Positions 18,588 through 30,252 are shown, counted from the first letter of the stretch. The stretch is 30,373 nt of DNA from Pararhodospirillum photometricum DSM 122 (GCF_000284415.1 NC_017059.1:3781351-3811723); one strand, 5' to 3'. Notes: generated by a model not told the origin, from the letters alone. Numbers and translations: made by a program.

Positions 18588-19934
18588 ATGACATTTGGCG
18601 ATACGTCCCAGGATCAAACATTTCATTTACTGACCCCGGAAGGAACGTTCCTCTCTGCGGGGCCGACGCCAGGGACGTTTTGTCAAACGCTCCTGGACGT
18701 GGAAGGCTCTCCCCTTGCGGTCCGCCGCATTGGCCAAACCTTTCGCCTGAACCTGGACGCGCCTCCCGAGGACACCCCCGCCTTGCTCCACGATGGCTCC
18801 GGCGGCGTTGGCCTCAGTGTCCGTGGGCAGTATCTCCAGGCCTCCCCCAGCGGGGGAGTGTCCTGGTCCCCGACGCGGGGAGCGGCGGCGCGCTTTGTCC
18901 TGATCGCGACGGCTGCCTTTGCCCGCCTGCGTCACCTCCACCGCCACGCCTGGATGGAGGTGCGCCCCCGCGTTTGGCACCCCGCCGGATCGTTGCAGCT
19001 TCTGCCGCACGATCGTGTGATGTTTGCGGGCGTCTCTTATACCCTGGCTGAGGTTCTGATCTGCCTTGCGCAACAGCCCGAGAGAGCCTTGTCGATTCAG
19101 CTGAGACGCGACGGCTGGCAGGTCAGGCAGTTTGAGGTCTTTCGGCCCCTCATTTATTTTACCGCCTTTGGCCCCCCCGAGATGTTTCAACTGCTTAATA
19201 TCGCGCTATGCTCCCTGGCTCGGCGCGGAGCCGTTCCGGCCACCTATCTGGTGATCACCCGGCCCGAAGACCGGGCCTTGATTGCCGAGCACGGGGCCGA
19301 AGCCTGCGCCCTTCTGGGCGATCGCTTGCGCATTGCGTGCCTTGACGCCACGTCGTTGCGTGATTTCATGTTTGCCCGCTACGCCCTGGCGACCATTCCA
19401 GAAGGCGCGCTGTACCAGCCGATCTTGTATCTCGACACCGACATGGTCTGCGACGGCCCGTTGGAGAACCTGTTTCGCGAGGCCATGGACACCGACAAGA
19501 TCCTTGCGCCTGCCGAACATCTCCTCCATTTGGATCAGTTCGACTGGTGGGGCGGAAAGGCCCTCTTTGAAAAGGATTCTTCTTCGGGCCTGACCATCAA
19601 TGATTTTGGCATGAACTCCGGGAGCATCTGCGCCAAAAACCTTTTCGTTTTGCGCGAGTCTTTCGAGCTCATCCCACGGCTTCAGCGGGCACACGATACC
19701 CAGGCTTCTGAGCCATTGACCTTCGATCAACCTTTTTTCAATTACGTTGTTTACAAGCTTGGTCTCCAGGATCCCTCGGTTTTTCTTAAACACATCCGCC
19801 TCAACGGCCACGAGCAGCCCCCCTCCCCCAACGACCGCCGGGGGCTAGTCCACTTCATGGGAGGCGTTGGCAACAGCTCTCCCAAATTAAACCGTATGCG
19901 AGACTACGTTACCCTGCTCGACGCGCTGCCCTGA
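18588..19934 (+). CDS. Beta-trefoil/GT8-like glycosyltransferase fusion
   Basis: This 448-residue protein has two recognisable parts. Residues about 10-106 look like a fascin-type beta-trefoil: repeated F.L....G.FLSA and G.YLQASPSGGVSWS, then AARFVLI. Residues about 190-440 look like a family 8 retaining glycosyltransferase: FNL-like FQLLNIALCSL, the metal-binding YLDTDMVCDGPLENLF (Asp283, Asp285), NDFGMNSGSIC and LTFDQPFFNYVVY, and finally LVHFMGG. No signal peptide or membrane span is present, so it probably acts in the cytoplasm. Sugar donor and acceptor are unknown. ATG 18588 lacks a good ribosome site; translation may depend on read-through from aapP, whose stop is 28 bases upstream. Its stop codon abuts that of metA on the other strand. 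Family assignment is from motifs only. Confidence 0.75.
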   Translation: MTFGDTSQDQTFHLLTPEGTFLSAGPTPGTFCQTLLDVEGSPLAVRRIGQTFRLNLDAPPEDTPALLHDGSGGVGLSVRGQYLQASPSGGVSWSPTRGAAARFVLIATAAFARLRHLHRHAWMEVRPRVWHPAGSLQLLPHDRVMFAGVSYTLAEVLICLAQQPERALSIQLRRDGWQVRQFEVFRPLIYFTAFGPPEMFQLLNIALCSLARRGAVPATYLVITRPEDRALIAEHGAEACALLGDRLRIACLDATSLRDFMFARYALATIPEGALYQPILYLDTDMVCDGPLENLFREAMDTDKILAPAEHLLHLDQFDWWGGKALFEKDSSSGLTINDFGMNSGSICAKNLFVLRESFELIPRLQRAHDTQASEPLTFDQPFFNYVVYKLGLQDPSVFLKHIRLNGHEQPPSPNDRRGLVHFMGGVGNSSPKLNRMRDYVTLLDALP

Positions 19935-20846
19935 TTATATTCCAATACGGTGCACCTGAAACGGCGTGGTTTGATACATTTCGTTGATCCAGTTGCCAAA
20001 CAGCAAATGGGCATGGCCACGCCACGTATTCACCGGATCGCGGGTGGGGTCATCCGCGGGAAAGTAATACCGAGGCAAAATGATGGGAATGCCCGCCTTT
20101 TGGTCGCGAAAATACTCGTCGGCCAGGGTCCTGGTATCATATTCTAGATGATTGAACATGAAGAGACTACGCCGCGCCGGATCCTCGACCAGGCACAACC
20201 CGGTTTCGTCGCCTTCGGCCAGAACATGGACCGCCGATGGCAGATCGTCGCGGCGGACCTCGGTCCAGCGGGAGACGGGAATCGCCACGTCGTCGGAGAA
20301 GCCCCGCAAGAAAGGGGACGCCGGCTGGAGAATACGGTGAGGAAACACACCAAACGCCTTGCCACCGCGCTCATATTTCGGCACCCCATGGAAGTGGTGT
20401 AAGGCCGCCTGCGCCGCCCAGCAAATATGCAAGGCACGATGGACATGGGTCTGGGTCCAGTCAAAAATCCGCCGCAGTTCGTCCCAATAGCGCACCGCCT
20501 CGAACGGCAGCCGCTCCACCGGCGCCCCGGTCACAATAAACCCGTCGAAGCGCTCGGTGCGCACATCCTCCCACGGCCGGTAGAACGAGGCCATGTGGTC
20601 GGCCGGGGTGTGCCGAGCGACGTGATGCGTGATGCGGACCAAGGTCAGCTCGACCTGAAGCGGGGTCGCCCCAATCAAGCGAGCGATCTGGGTTTCCGTG
20701 CTCATCTTGTTGGGCATCAGGTTTAAAAGGCCGATCCGCATGGGACGAATGTCTTGGCGGATCGCATCCGCCTCGCGCATGACCACAACCCCTTCGGCTT
20801 CCAGGGTGCGGCGGGCGGGCAGATCGTCGGGAATCTTGATCGGCAT
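19935..20846 (-). CDS. metA: Homoserine O-acyltransferase (probably acetyl)
   Basis: MetA acylates homoserine at the first committed step of methionine synthesis. The ATG at 20846 ([10 protein letters not shown]) is chosen over a GTG six codons upstream because gagagggg lies just before it and the family begins this way. The length is 303 residues. The catalytic Cys142 is in [11 protein letters not shown], and the His/Glu of the triad are in FNHLEYD (His233, Glu235). At position 111 the sequence is TGAPVE, with Glu. In this family Glu111 goes with acetyl-CoA use and Gly111 with succinyl-CoA, so I infer homoserine O-acetyltransferase activity despite the usual succinyl name. The TAA at 19935-19937 directly abuts the stop of the convergent gene. 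Upstream lies a structured leader. Confidence 0.93.
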   Translation of the reverse strand: MPIKIPDDLPARRTLEAEGVVVMREADAIRQDIRPMRIGLLNLMPNKMSTETQIARLIGATPLQVELTLVRITHHVARHTPADHMASFYRPWEDVRTERFDGFIVTGAPVERLPFEAVRYWDELRRIFDWTQTHVHRALHICWAAQAALHHFHGVPKYERGGKAFGVFPHRILQPASPFLRGFSDDVAIPVSRWTEVRRDDLPSAVHVLAEGDETGLCLVEDPARRSLFMFNHLEYDTRTLADEYFRDQKAGIPIILPRYYFPADDPTRDPVNTWRGHAHLLFGNWINEMYQTTPFQVHRIGI

Positions 20847-20909
20847 GGCGACGGCCCCTCTCACAAAAACCCTGGGGCGGACGCCGTGGCTTAATTCCGT
20901 ATACTTGCC

Positions 20910-20983
20910 GGAGCGGCCACATCCTTCCTTACGGAAGCTCCACCTTGCCCGGAAGGCAGGTTGGCGTTGGGCGTCGCCCCAAC
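20910..20983 (-). promoter_or_regulatory. Structured leader upstream of metA
   Basis: Three inverted repeats follow each other on the minus strand: gttggg/cccaac (20983-20966), a 7-bp stem acctgcc/ggc-aggt with one bulged base (20961-20942), and cttcc/ggaag closed by a GTAA tetraloop inside an outer ggagc/gctcc stem (20941-20910). The last ends 63 bases before the metA start. It does not match the SAM-I or SAM-II consensus as I remember them. It could be an undescribed riboswitch or attenuator, or chance GC-rich pairing. Confidence 0.35.
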
Positions 20984-21064
20984 TCTTGATGCACGGCCGG
21001 TTTTGTACAAGCGGGAGCCGGGGCTGGCAAGAGGGGTGACATTGGGGAGGGAAAAAAAGGAGAA

Positions 21065-21093
21065 GGCTGGGGAGGCTGCGGCCTCCCCAGACC
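21065..21093. repeat. Dispersed GC hairpin repeat, copy 7
   Basis: A strong copy with arms ggctggggaggc and gcctccccagac around a four-base spacer. It lies in the divergent gap between metA and the DUF2161 gene, 30 bases before the latter's start, so it is not at a gene end. Confidence 0.7.
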
Positions 21094-21123
21094 CCTCCGC
21101 CCCCTGTTCGGGAGTCCCGTTGT

Positions 21124-21780
21124 TTGGAAACTGACCTCTACGCCCCCGTCAAACGCACTCTCGAAACCCTGGGCTTCACGGTCAAAGGGGAGGTACGGGG
21201 CTGCGACCTCGTGGCGCTCAAGGACGGCCAGCCAGAGCTTGTGGTCATCGGCGAATTGAAGCAGAGCTTCACCCTAGAGCTGGTCTTGCAGGCCGTGGAG
21301 CGATGGAGCGCCTGTGACGAGGTCTGGCTGGCGGTGAGAGCCTCCAAAACCGGCCGGGGCCGCGAACGCGACCCCCGGGTGATTAAGCTCTGCCGCTTGC
21401 TTGGCCTCGGCCTGCTGGGTGTATCCCTTACGGATCGGGTCGATATCCTGTGTGAGCCCGCGCCCTACCACCCCCGGCCCAACCTTAAAAAGCGGGCCCG
21501 CCTTGTCGAGGAGTTCCGCCGCCGCCAGGGCGACCCGATGGTCGGCGGCACGCGCGGGCGCCAACCGCAAATGACGGCCTACCGCCAGCAAGCCCTGGTC
21601 GTTGCCTCCGGCTTGGTTAATGGTCCCAGCCGCCCGCGCGACCTCAAGGCCCAGGCGCCGCAGGCTGCCAAGATCCTCCAGGCCAATGTCTACGGCTGGT
21701 TCGAGCGCATCGAGCGCGGCGTCTATACCCTGAGCCCGGCCGGCCACCACGCCCTCAAGACGTGGCCAGCCCCGACTTGA
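21124..21780 (+). CDS. DUF2161 protein, PD-(D/E)XK nuclease-like
   Basis: The 218-residue protein starts at TTG 21124, with cgggag about 10 bases upstream. GCDLVAL (Asp28) followed by [11 protein letters not shown] (Glu44-x-Lys46) is the D...ExK arrangement of PD-(D/E)XK phosphodiesterases, and the overall pattern matches the DUF2161 family as I remember it. The middle is basic ([17 protein letters not shown]), as expected for nucleic-acid contact. The C-terminus ([19 protein letters not shown]) looks like a small winged-helix-like piece. The biological role is unknown. The gene is monocistronic, convergent with cbbM and closed by hairpin copy 8. Confidence 0.78.
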   Translation: METDLYAPVKRTLETLGFTVKGEVRGCDLVALKDGQPELVVIGELKQSFTLELVLQAVERWSACDEVWLAVRASKTGRGRERDPRVIKLCRLLGLGLLGVSLTDRVDILCEPAPYHPRPNLKKRARLVEEFRRRQGDPMVGGTRGRQPQMTAYRQQALVVASGLVNGPSRPRDLKAQAPQAAKILQANVYGWFERIERGVYTLSPAGHHALKTWPAPT

Positions 21781-21783
21781 GGA

Positions 21784-21810
21784 GGCTGGGGAGCCCCACC
21801 CTCCCCAGCC
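21784..21810. terminator. Dispersed hairpin copy 8 between convergent genes
   Basis: The arms ggctgggga and tccccagcc pair perfectly around a nine-base loop. The element fills the 38-base gap between the stops of the DUF2161 gene and cbbM and could terminate both. Confidence 0.65.
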
Positions 21811-21818
21811 TGCTTGGT

Positions 21819-23192
21819 TTAGAGCCCAAGCGCGGCCTGCCAACCCGGATAGCGCGCATTGGCATCGGCCTGGAAGGACTCCAAGGCGCGCGCCAGTTCG
21901 CGATGCTCCTTGGCGTAGGTCACCAGATCAACGCCCTGGCTCCACGCTTCCCAGGCCTGACGCAGCGAACGCGCCCCAGCCGCCGGGCCGTCGAGGTGGC
22001 CAAAGCAACCGCCGCCGGAGGTCTGGATCACGTTGGCGTGGCCCAGGTTGGCGAAGAAACCCGGCAAACGGATCGCATTCATGCCGCCGCTGATGATCGG
22101 CGTACAGGCCTTCATGCCATCCCAGGCCTGCTTGTAATAGGGGCCCTGGGCCACGTCTTGCTCCAGCATGAACGCCATGGCGCGGTCGGAGGGATCGCCC
22201 TCCATCTTGCCAAAGCCCATGGTCCCGGTGTGAATGCCGCTCGCGCCTTGCAAACGGGCCATCTTGCTCAACACAAAGGCGGTGTAGCCGCGCTTGGACT
22301 GGGGCGAGGTCACGGCGCCATGGCCGGCGCGATGATAGTGCAAGAAGGTGTTGGGAAAGCGCCGACGCGCCGTGGTCACCGCCGTGGGACCGGCCACGTA
22401 GCCATCGACCAGCAAGGCCACATGGCCGGCGTTGGCACCAAAGGTCTCCAGCACATACTCGCCGCGCGCGATGATCTCGAACGGATCATCGGCCGTGATG
22501 TTGGCCGAGAACAGCTTGGCCTGACCGGTTTCATCCTGCACCCGGGCCATGGCATCGGCGACCAGACGGATGGTCTCCTTGAACGGCGCGAAGGGCTGGT
22601 TGCCCTGGGGCTCGTCGTTCTTGATGAAGTCGCCACCGCGCCAAAACGCCTCACACGCCGCCGCAAAGGGCTGAGGCCGCAAGCCCAGCTTCGGCTTAAT
22701 GATGGTGCCAACCACCAGACCGCCATTGACCTCGGGACGGCCCAGCACCTTCCACAAGGCGCCGATGTTCACCGACGGGCCATCAAACAGGCTCAGGTAG
22801 GCCGGGGGCACATAAAAATCGTGCATCTTGGCGTATTCAACATCGCCCATGCCCTGGTTGTTACCAATGGTCAGAGTCAGGAACGAGGCGATCATCGCCT
22901 TGCCATCGGTGATGTTCCGGTCGAACAGGTCGATAGGATAGGCGATCTTCATCAACTCCGAGGCTTCGTCCACCTCGTACACCAACGCATCCACGCCCTT
23001 GGTAAAGTCGTCGGTCGTGCACACCTCGACATTGGTGCCCGTCGAGCTTTCCGCCGCAAAATGGGCCGCCGTCTCGACAAAGCCGTATCCCGCCTTGGGC
23101 CGCATGATGTAGGCGCACAGCACATGCTGCCCCCCGGCGATCAGGGCATCTTCCTTGAGGTCGAGATTCACATAGCGGGCCGACTGGTCCAT
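21819..23192 (-). CDS. cbbM: RuBisCO form II large subunit
   Basis: The enzyme carboxylates ribulose 1,5-bisphosphate; form II works as an L2 dimer without small subunits, in the cytoplasm. The 457-residue sequence matches R. rubrum CbbM, as I remember it, position for position from [10 protein letters not shown]. Catalytic residues are present: KPKLG with Lys166, and [10 protein letters not shown] with the carbamylated Lys191, Asp193 and Glu194. Loop 6 is GFGKMEG, and HYHRAGHGA and [10 protein letters not shown] bind the substrate phosphate. The C-terminus stops at PGWQAALGL, about nine residues shorter than R. rubrum. AGGAGGA precedes the ATG. No cbbR or other Calvin-cycle gene lies beside it, so it is probably transcribed alone and regulated by an unlinked activator. 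In such bacteria it also serves as an electron sink during photoheterotrophy. Confidence 0.97.
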   Translation of the reverse strand: MDQSARYVNLDLKEDALIAGGQHVLCAYIMRPKAGYGFVETAAHFAAESSTGTNVEVCTTDDFTKGVDALVYEVDEASELMKIAYPIDLFDRNITDGKAMIASFLTLTIGNNQGMGDVEYAKMHDFYVPPAYLSLFDGPSVNIGALWKVLGRPEVNGGLVVGTIIKPKLGLRPQPFAAACEAFWRGGDFIKNDEPQGNQPFAPFKETIRLVADAMARVQDETGQAKLFSANITADDPFEIIARGEYVLETFGANAGHVALLVDGYVAGPTAVTTARRRFPNTFLHYHRAGHGAVTSPQSKRGYTAFVLSKMARLQGASGIHTGTMGFGKMEGDPSDRAMAFMLEQDVAQGPYYKQAWDGMKACTPIISGGMNAIRLPGFFANLGHANVIQTSGGGCFGHLDGPAAGARSLRQAWEAWSQGVDLVTYAKEHRELARALESFQADANARYPGWQAALGL

Positions 23193-23290
23193 GGGGGGTC
23201 CTCCTGGGTTCGAATGCCCCTATTCTATGTCAGGGAGCCCATAAGGAAAAATTGATTGTTTTAGAGGTATGCATAAAAATAACTTTGAGA
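23193..23290 (-). promoter_or_regulatory. AT-rich cbbM promoter region
   Basis: Upstream of cbbM about 70 bases are unusually AT-rich. On the minus strand a good -10 (catagaat, 23228-23221) has no good -35 partner, as expected of an activator-dependent promoter. I could not define a clear CbbR site. Confidence 0.4.
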
Positions 23291-23330
23291 ATCGCGAGGA
23301 GGCTAGGACCCGGGCCCAAAGGAAAGGAGG

Positions 23331-23358
23331 GGCCTGGGGGAGGCCCGCCTCCCCAGCC
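23331..23358. repeat. Dispersed GC hairpin repeat, copy 9
   Basis: The arms cctgggggaggc and gcctccccagcc lie 20 bases beyond the stop of the response-regulator gene and upstream of cbbM. It could separate their transcription. Confidence 0.65.
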
Positions 23359-23377
23359 TTCCTTCCCTGCTTGAGCC

Positions 23378-23881
23378 TTAAACCTCCTCGTGCCCCGAGC
23401 CCCGCCGGTCACCACCAGAAAAGGACACCTGCCGCCGCCTTCGATCGGGCCCGAAGTAATCCCCGGTGCGCACCATAGGCCGCGGCGCCTCCAACACGGC
23501 ATGCAAGCGCGCCGCCAACCCCGCCGCACTGATGGGCTTGGCGATAAACTCGTTCACCCCGGCATTGCGAGCCTCGGCCAGGGCATCGCGATCGGCCCGC
23601 TGGCCGGTCAAAATCACCGGCAGATAAGCCGCCCGTCCCCCCACCACATGCCGCAGATAGCGGGTAAAGGCGACCCCCGACATCGGCACCAAGGCCATGT
23701 CGATCAACAAGACATCGGGCCGATGCCCCGCCGCCAACCACTCCAGGCAGGCCTCGGGCGTGGCTAACGCCACCACCTCGCCCATTTCCAACCCTTCGAG
23801 CAACGCCACCATGAACTGGCGCGATTGCTCATTGGTGTCGAGCACCGCGAGCACCAGGGGATGATCCTTCCGCCCCGCCAT
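23378..23881 (-). CDS. Single-domain response regulator
   Basis: The 167-residue protein is a CheY-like receiver. ATG 23881 is chosen because an aaggaagaagg ribosome site lies just upstream; a longer frame to 23968 lacks this. Receiver features: acidic Asp15 in LAVLDTNEQSR, phospho-acceptor Asp61 in VLLIDMALVPMSG, Thr92 in VILTGQRAD and Lys115 in EFIAKPIS. A tail of about 30 residues follows with YFGPDRRRR and GGDRRG, a basic motif I associate with alphaproteobacterial receivers, but no DNA-binding or enzymatic domain. There is no kinase gene next to it. Its position just upstream of cbbM may be chance. Confidence 0.88.
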   Translation of the reverse strand: MAGRKDHPLVLAVLDTNEQSRQFMVALLEGLEMGEVVALATPEACLEWLAAGHRPDVLLIDMALVPMSGVAFTRYLRHVVGGRAAYLPVILTGQRADRDALAEARNAGVNEFIAKPISAAGLAARLHAVLEAPRPMVRTGDYFGPDRRRRQVSFSGGDRRGSGHEEV

Positions 23882-23966
23882 GACGCCTTCTTCCTTGAAT
23901 TCGCCCTTCGCGACGCTACAAGCCCCCTGCCCCCATGACAACCGCCTCGCCATCTCCCGAAACGCC

Positions 23967-23992
23967 AAAAGCCCGGCCGAAGCCGGGCTTTT
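23967..23992 (-). terminator. tRNA-Glu terminator, bidirectional hairpin
   Basis: A perfect 11-bp stem, aaaagcccggc/gccgggctttt, closes on a four-base loop that reads TTCG on the minus strand. It gives a T run on either strand. It starts eight bases after the tRNA CCA end. Confidence 0.85.
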
Positions 23993-23999
23993 GGTGAAT

Positions 24000-24075
24000 T
24001 GGCGTCCCCAAGGGGAATCGAACCCCTGTTTTCAGCGTGAGAGGCTGACGTCCTGGACCGCTAGACGATGGGGAC
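24000..24075 (-). tRNA. tRNA-Glu (anticodon CTC)
   Basis: Read on the minus strand, the acceptor gtcccc pairs with ggggac. The D arm contains tctagcggtccagga, the anticodon stem tcagc/gctga encloses the loop ctctcac with anticodon CTC, and the T arm is aggggttcgattcccct. The 3' end GCCA is encoded (CCA at 24002-24000). It closely resembles E. coli tRNA-Glu. It reads GAG, a common codon in this high-GC genome. It has its own promoter and terminator. Confidence 0.96.
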
Positions 24076-24096
24076 AGCGGCGTGTGCGAGGTGGGG

Positions 24097-24125
24097 TTTT
24101 TACGGTGTTCTGAGGGCTGGTGCAA
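24097..24125 (-). promoter_or_regulatory. Promoter of tRNA-Glu
   Basis: On the minus strand TTGCAC (24125-24120) is followed after exactly 17 bases by TAAAAA (24102-24097). The tRNA 5' end is 21 bases beyond the -10 box, as expected for a short tRNA leader. Confidence 0.6.
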
Positions 24126-24184
24126 GGACTTTTTTGGGGGGTGCGGGCTGCCCTCCTCCAATTTACGCCCGGGGAGGAAGAGAA

Positions 24185-24211
24185 GGCTGGGGAGGCGGGC
24201 CTCCCCAGACC
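24185..24211. repeat. Dispersed GC hairpin repeat, copy 10
   Basis: The arms are identical to copy 5 (ggctggggaggc, gcctccccagac), and the spacer is the same. It lies between greA and the tRNA promoter. Confidence 0.75.
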
Positions 24212-24260
24212 CCACGGTCCCTGGTCCTTCGCGTCGAGGGAAGCCCCAGGATTGGAGGGG

Positions 24261-24286
24261 TCTGGGGAGGCCCCGCCTCCCCAGCC
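24261..24286. terminator. Dispersed hairpin copy 11, after greA
   Basis: tctggggaggc pairs with gcctccccag around a tiny spacer, 31 bases beyond the greA stop. With copy 10 it makes a tandem pair 76 bases apart. No T run follows on the minus strand, so termination here is inferred from position. Confidence 0.55.
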
Positions 24287-24316
24287 TGCCTCTAACAGCC
24301 CGGCGTCGCCGAGACC

Positions 24317-24790
24317 TTAGCCGAACTTGACGTCGATCACTTCGTAGAACTTCGAGCCCCCGGGGGCGCGGACTTCGATGGAGTCGCCCAGGTTTTTGCC
24401 GATGAGGGCCTTGGCGATGGGCGAGTGGACGCTGATGCGGCCGGCCTTCAGGTCGGCTTCGTGAGCGCCGACGATTTGATAGGTCATTTCCTCGTCGGTG
24501 TCGTCGTCGGCCACGGTGACGGTGGCCCCGAAGCGAACGGTGCTGCCGCTCATTTTGGTAATGTCGATGGGCTCGGCGCGGCTGATGACGTCTTCGAGTT
24601 CCTTAATGCGGCCCTCGATAAAGCTCTGGCGTTCGCGCGCGGCATGGTATTCGGCGTTTTCCGACAGGTCTCCATGCTCGCGGGCTTCGCTGATCGCCGC
24701 GATGACGGCCGGGCGCTCCACCGACTTCAGAACCTTCAGCTCTTCCTCCAGGCGGGCCAGCCCAGCCGGGGTCATGGGAATTTTTTCCAT
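24317..24790 (-). CDS. greA: Transcription elongation factor GreA
   Basis: GreA enters the RNA polymerase secondary channel and stimulates cleavage of backtracked RNA. ATG 24790 gives [18 protein letters not shown], the family start, and 157 residues (usual 158); the upstream GTG extension is rejected. The N-terminal coiled-coil hairpin carries the acidic tip [14 protein letters not shown] (Asp and Glu that coordinate Mg2+). The C-terminal FKBP-like domain ends with [22 protein letters not shown]. It lies 171 bases downstream of carB, in the common alphaproteobacterial carA-carB-greA order, and may have a separate promoter in that gap. Confidence 0.95.
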   Translation of the reverse strand: MEKIPMTPAGLARLEEELKVLKSVERPAVIAAISEAREHGDLSENAEYHAARERQSFIEGRIKELEDVISRAEPIDITKMSGSTVRFGATVTVADDDTDEEMTYQIVGAHEADLKAGRISVHSPIAKALIGKNLGDSIEVRAPGGSKFYEVIDVKFG

Positions 24791-24961
24791 TGATGAGGAA
24801 CCCTCGCCTTCCACCTGATACGCTGGCCCTCCTGTTCTCCTCAGGAACGCCAGCCTGAAAAAGCCAATCGCCGGCCGGCCCCGCCCTCTCCTCCTGGGCG
24901 GACCCCAACCGACGCCTGACCACTCCCTGAACGGCCTCAGCCGGACCCCGATGATACGGGA

Positions 24962-28210
<3,249 letters not shown>

Positions 28211-28273
28211 AACTTTTCCCTTGGGTCGCGCGCGGCGTCCTTCGCAGCGCCGGGGGGAACGGCGTGGTGGATC

Positions 28274-29443
28274 TCAGGCGGGCCGGGCGGCCATGAGATC
28301 GACGAAGCGCTGGAACAGGTAGTGGCTGTCCTGGGGACCGGGCGAGGCCTCCGGGTGGTACTGGACCGAGAACACCGGCTTGCCGTCCACCGCGAGACCC
28401 TCCAGCACGCCGTCGAACAAGCTGGTGTGGGTCTCGGTGACGCCGGGGGGCAGGCTGGCGCGATCCACGGCGAAGCCATGGTTCATGGAGGTGATCTCCA
28501 CCTTGCCCGTGGTGTGGTCCTTCACCGGATGGTTGGCGCCGCGATGGCCGGTGTCCATCTTGTAGGTGGTGGCGCCCAGGGCGAGGGCCAGCATTTGATG
28601 GCCAAGGCAGATGCCAAACAGGGGCTTGCCGCTCGCGATCAGCTTTTGGATTTCGGGCACCACAGAGATGCCGGTGGCGGCCGGATCCCCAGGGCCGTTC
28701 GACAAGAACACGCCATCGGGATTGAGCCGCAAGATGTCCTCGGCGGGGGTGGTGGACGGCACCACGGTCACGGCGCAGCCGAGCGTCGCCAGATTACGCA
28801 AGATGTTGCGCTTGGCGCCAAAATCCATGGCCACGACATGAAACCGGGGGTTTTCCAGCCGGCCATAGCCGCTTTGGAGATCCCACAGCGTCTCGCTCCA
28901 GGCATAGGACTGGGTGCAGGAGACCTCGCGGGCCAGATCCATGCCCTTGAGCCCGGGCCATGCGGCCGCCTTGGCGACCAGGGCGTCCAGATCAAAGAGG
29001 CCGTCGGAATGGTAGGCAAGCACGCCCGAGGGCGCGCCCTGGGCCCGGATGCGCCGGGTCAGGCGCCGGGTGTCAATCCCGGTGAGCGCGACGAGGCCGC
29101 GAGCCTTCAACCAAGCATCCAGAGACTGGGTGGCCCGCCAGTTGGCCGGCTCGGTGATGTCGGCACGCAAAATGCAGCCCCGGGCGGCGGGCACGGTGCC
29201 CTCGATGTCCTCGGGGTTGGTGCCGACGTTGCCGATATGGGGGAAGCAGAACGTGATGATCTGCCCGGCATACGAGGGATCGGTCAGGACTTCCTGATAG
29301 CCGGTCATGGCGGTGTTGAAGCACACCTCGCCCACGACGTCGCCCTCGGCGCCGGCGCCACGGCCCCAGTACAAGGACCCGTCGGCCAGGGCAAGAACGG
29401 CGGTCGCGCCGGAAGGATGGGGCGTGGGCAGGGGGGAGCTCAT
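28274..29443 (-). CDS. carA: Carbamoyl-phosphate synthase small subunit
   Basis: CarA hydrolyses glutamine and channels ammonia to CarB. The 389-residue protein has the N-terminal CarA domain (ALADGSLYWGRG; GEVCFNTAMTGYQEVLTDPSY; NTEDIEG-like NPEDIEG) and a class I glutamine amidotransferase domain with Cys279 in GICLGHQM and His363/Glu365 in YHPEASPGPQDS. ATG 29443 is the start; a proline-rich stretch of about ten residues precedes the conserved domain, so a slightly later start is possible but no better candidate is seen. First gene of carA-carB-greA, divergent from yqeY. Confidence 0.97.
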   Translation of the reverse strand: MSSPLPTPHPSGATAVLALADGSLYWGRGAGAEGDVVGEVCFNTAMTGYQEVLTDPSYAGQIITFCFPHIGNVGTNPEDIEGTVPAARGCILRADITEPANWRATQSLDAWLKARGLVALTGIDTRRLTRRIRAQGAPSGVLAYHSDGLFDLDALVAKAAAWPGLKGMDLAREVSCTQSYAWSETLWDLQSGYGRLENPRFHVVAMDFGAKRNILRNLATLGCAVTVVPSTTPAEDILRLNPDGVFLSNGPGDPAATGISVVPEIQKLIASGKPLFGICLGHQMLALALGATTYKMDTGHRGANHPVKDHTTGKVEITSMNHGFAVDRASLPPGVTETHTSLFDGVLEGLAVDGKPVFSVQYHPEASPGPQDSHYLFQRFVDLMAARPA

Positions 29444-29784
29444 GATGTATCTTTCCCGGATCTTGAGGCGCCTCCCGCCCCACCGCGCCAGCGCTCGGAC
29501 GCCGCGTTCCCTGGGCTGGGACCTGAAGTGAGGGCAGGCCCCCGCGCGCCCAGCATGAGGGCGGCATCGGACCGTCCACTGCGCCGAACCTGTGGACCGG
29601 GGCGGGTTCTACGCGATGGCTCGTCAGAAGTCAAGGCCGCCGTCATTTGGAAAGACCTTGTTATTCAAAGAGCTATCTTCGACGAGGGGACTTTACGCCC
29701 GGCGCCCCCCTGGGCTACCCTCCCCGGACGGAGACGTCCTTTTGCGGGCACGCCTCCTTCCCAAGAGATCCCAGGAGTTGATCC
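29444..29784. other. Divergent intergenic region carA-yqeY
   Basis: These 341 bases separate carA and yqeY. They hold the carA promoter given separately and a leader of about 155 bases before carA in which I see no obvious riboswitch or leader peptide. A long plus-strand frame crosses from inside carB to 29815, but it is antisense coding shadow. I could not fix a yqeY promoter. Confidence 0.5.
29606..29634 (-). promoter_or_regulatory. Promoter of carA-carB(-greA)
   Basis: On the minus strand TTGACT (29634-29629) is followed after 17 bases by TAGAAC (29611-29606), close to the sigma-70 consensus. It lies about 160 bases before the carA start. Confidence 0.6.
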
Positions 29785-30243
29785 ATGTTGCGAACCACCC
29801 TCAACGAGGCCATGAAAGAAGCCTTGCGCCAGAAGGACCAGCGGGCCCTGTCCACGGTGCGTCTGATTATCGCCGCGCTCAAGGACCGGGATATCGCGGC
29901 CCGGGGCAAGGGACAGCCCGACGGGATCGACGACGACGAGATTTTGAGCATGCTCCAAGCCATGGTCAAGCAGCGCCGCGAGAGCATCACCTTGTACGAA
30001 CAGGGCGGACGGCTGGAACTGGCCCAGCAAGAGCAAGAGGAAATCCAGGTCATCGAGCGCTTTTTGCCCGCCCAGATGGGCGAGGCCGACACCGAGGCCG
30101 CCGTGCTGGCCGTCATGAGCGAGTTGGGGGCCCAGGGGCTCAAGGACATGGGCCGCGTCATGGCCACCCTCAAGGAGCGCTTCGCCGGCTCCATGGACTT
30201 TGCCCGCGCCGGCGCCGTGGCCAAGGCTCGCCTGTCTTCTTGA
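29785..30243 (+). CDS. yqeY: GatB/YqeY domain protein
   Basis: The 152-residue protein is a stand-alone YqeY domain, related to the tail of GatB and other tRNA amidotransferase subunits. ATG 29785 follows aggag (29771-29775). Typical features are LRTTLNEAMKEALRQKD at the start (helical), IDDDEILSMLQAMVKQRRESI, IERFLPAQM and MGRVMATLKERFAGSMDF. The role of free YqeY proteins is not settled; tRNA-linked functions are inferred from the GatB homology. In many alphaproteobacteria it lies between carA and dnaG-rpoD, so dnaG may follow just beyond the window. Confidence 0.93.
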   Translation: MLRTTLNEAMKEALRQKDQRALSTVRLIIAALKDRDIAARGKGQPDGIDDDEILSMLQAMVKQRRESITLYEQGGRLELAQQEQEEIQVIERFLPAQMGEADTEAAVLAVMSELGAQGLKDMGRVMATLKERFAGSMDFARAGAVAKARLSS

Positions 30244-30252
30244 GGTCCAGCC

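Noticed and set aside
20850..21010. SAM-II or SAM-I riboswitch before metA
   Set aside because: I could not find the conserved cores of either class; only generic hairpins are seen.
21762..23255. 497-codon plus-strand frame opposite cbbM
   Set aside because: cbbM is certain on the other strand; this frame has no ribosome site or motif.
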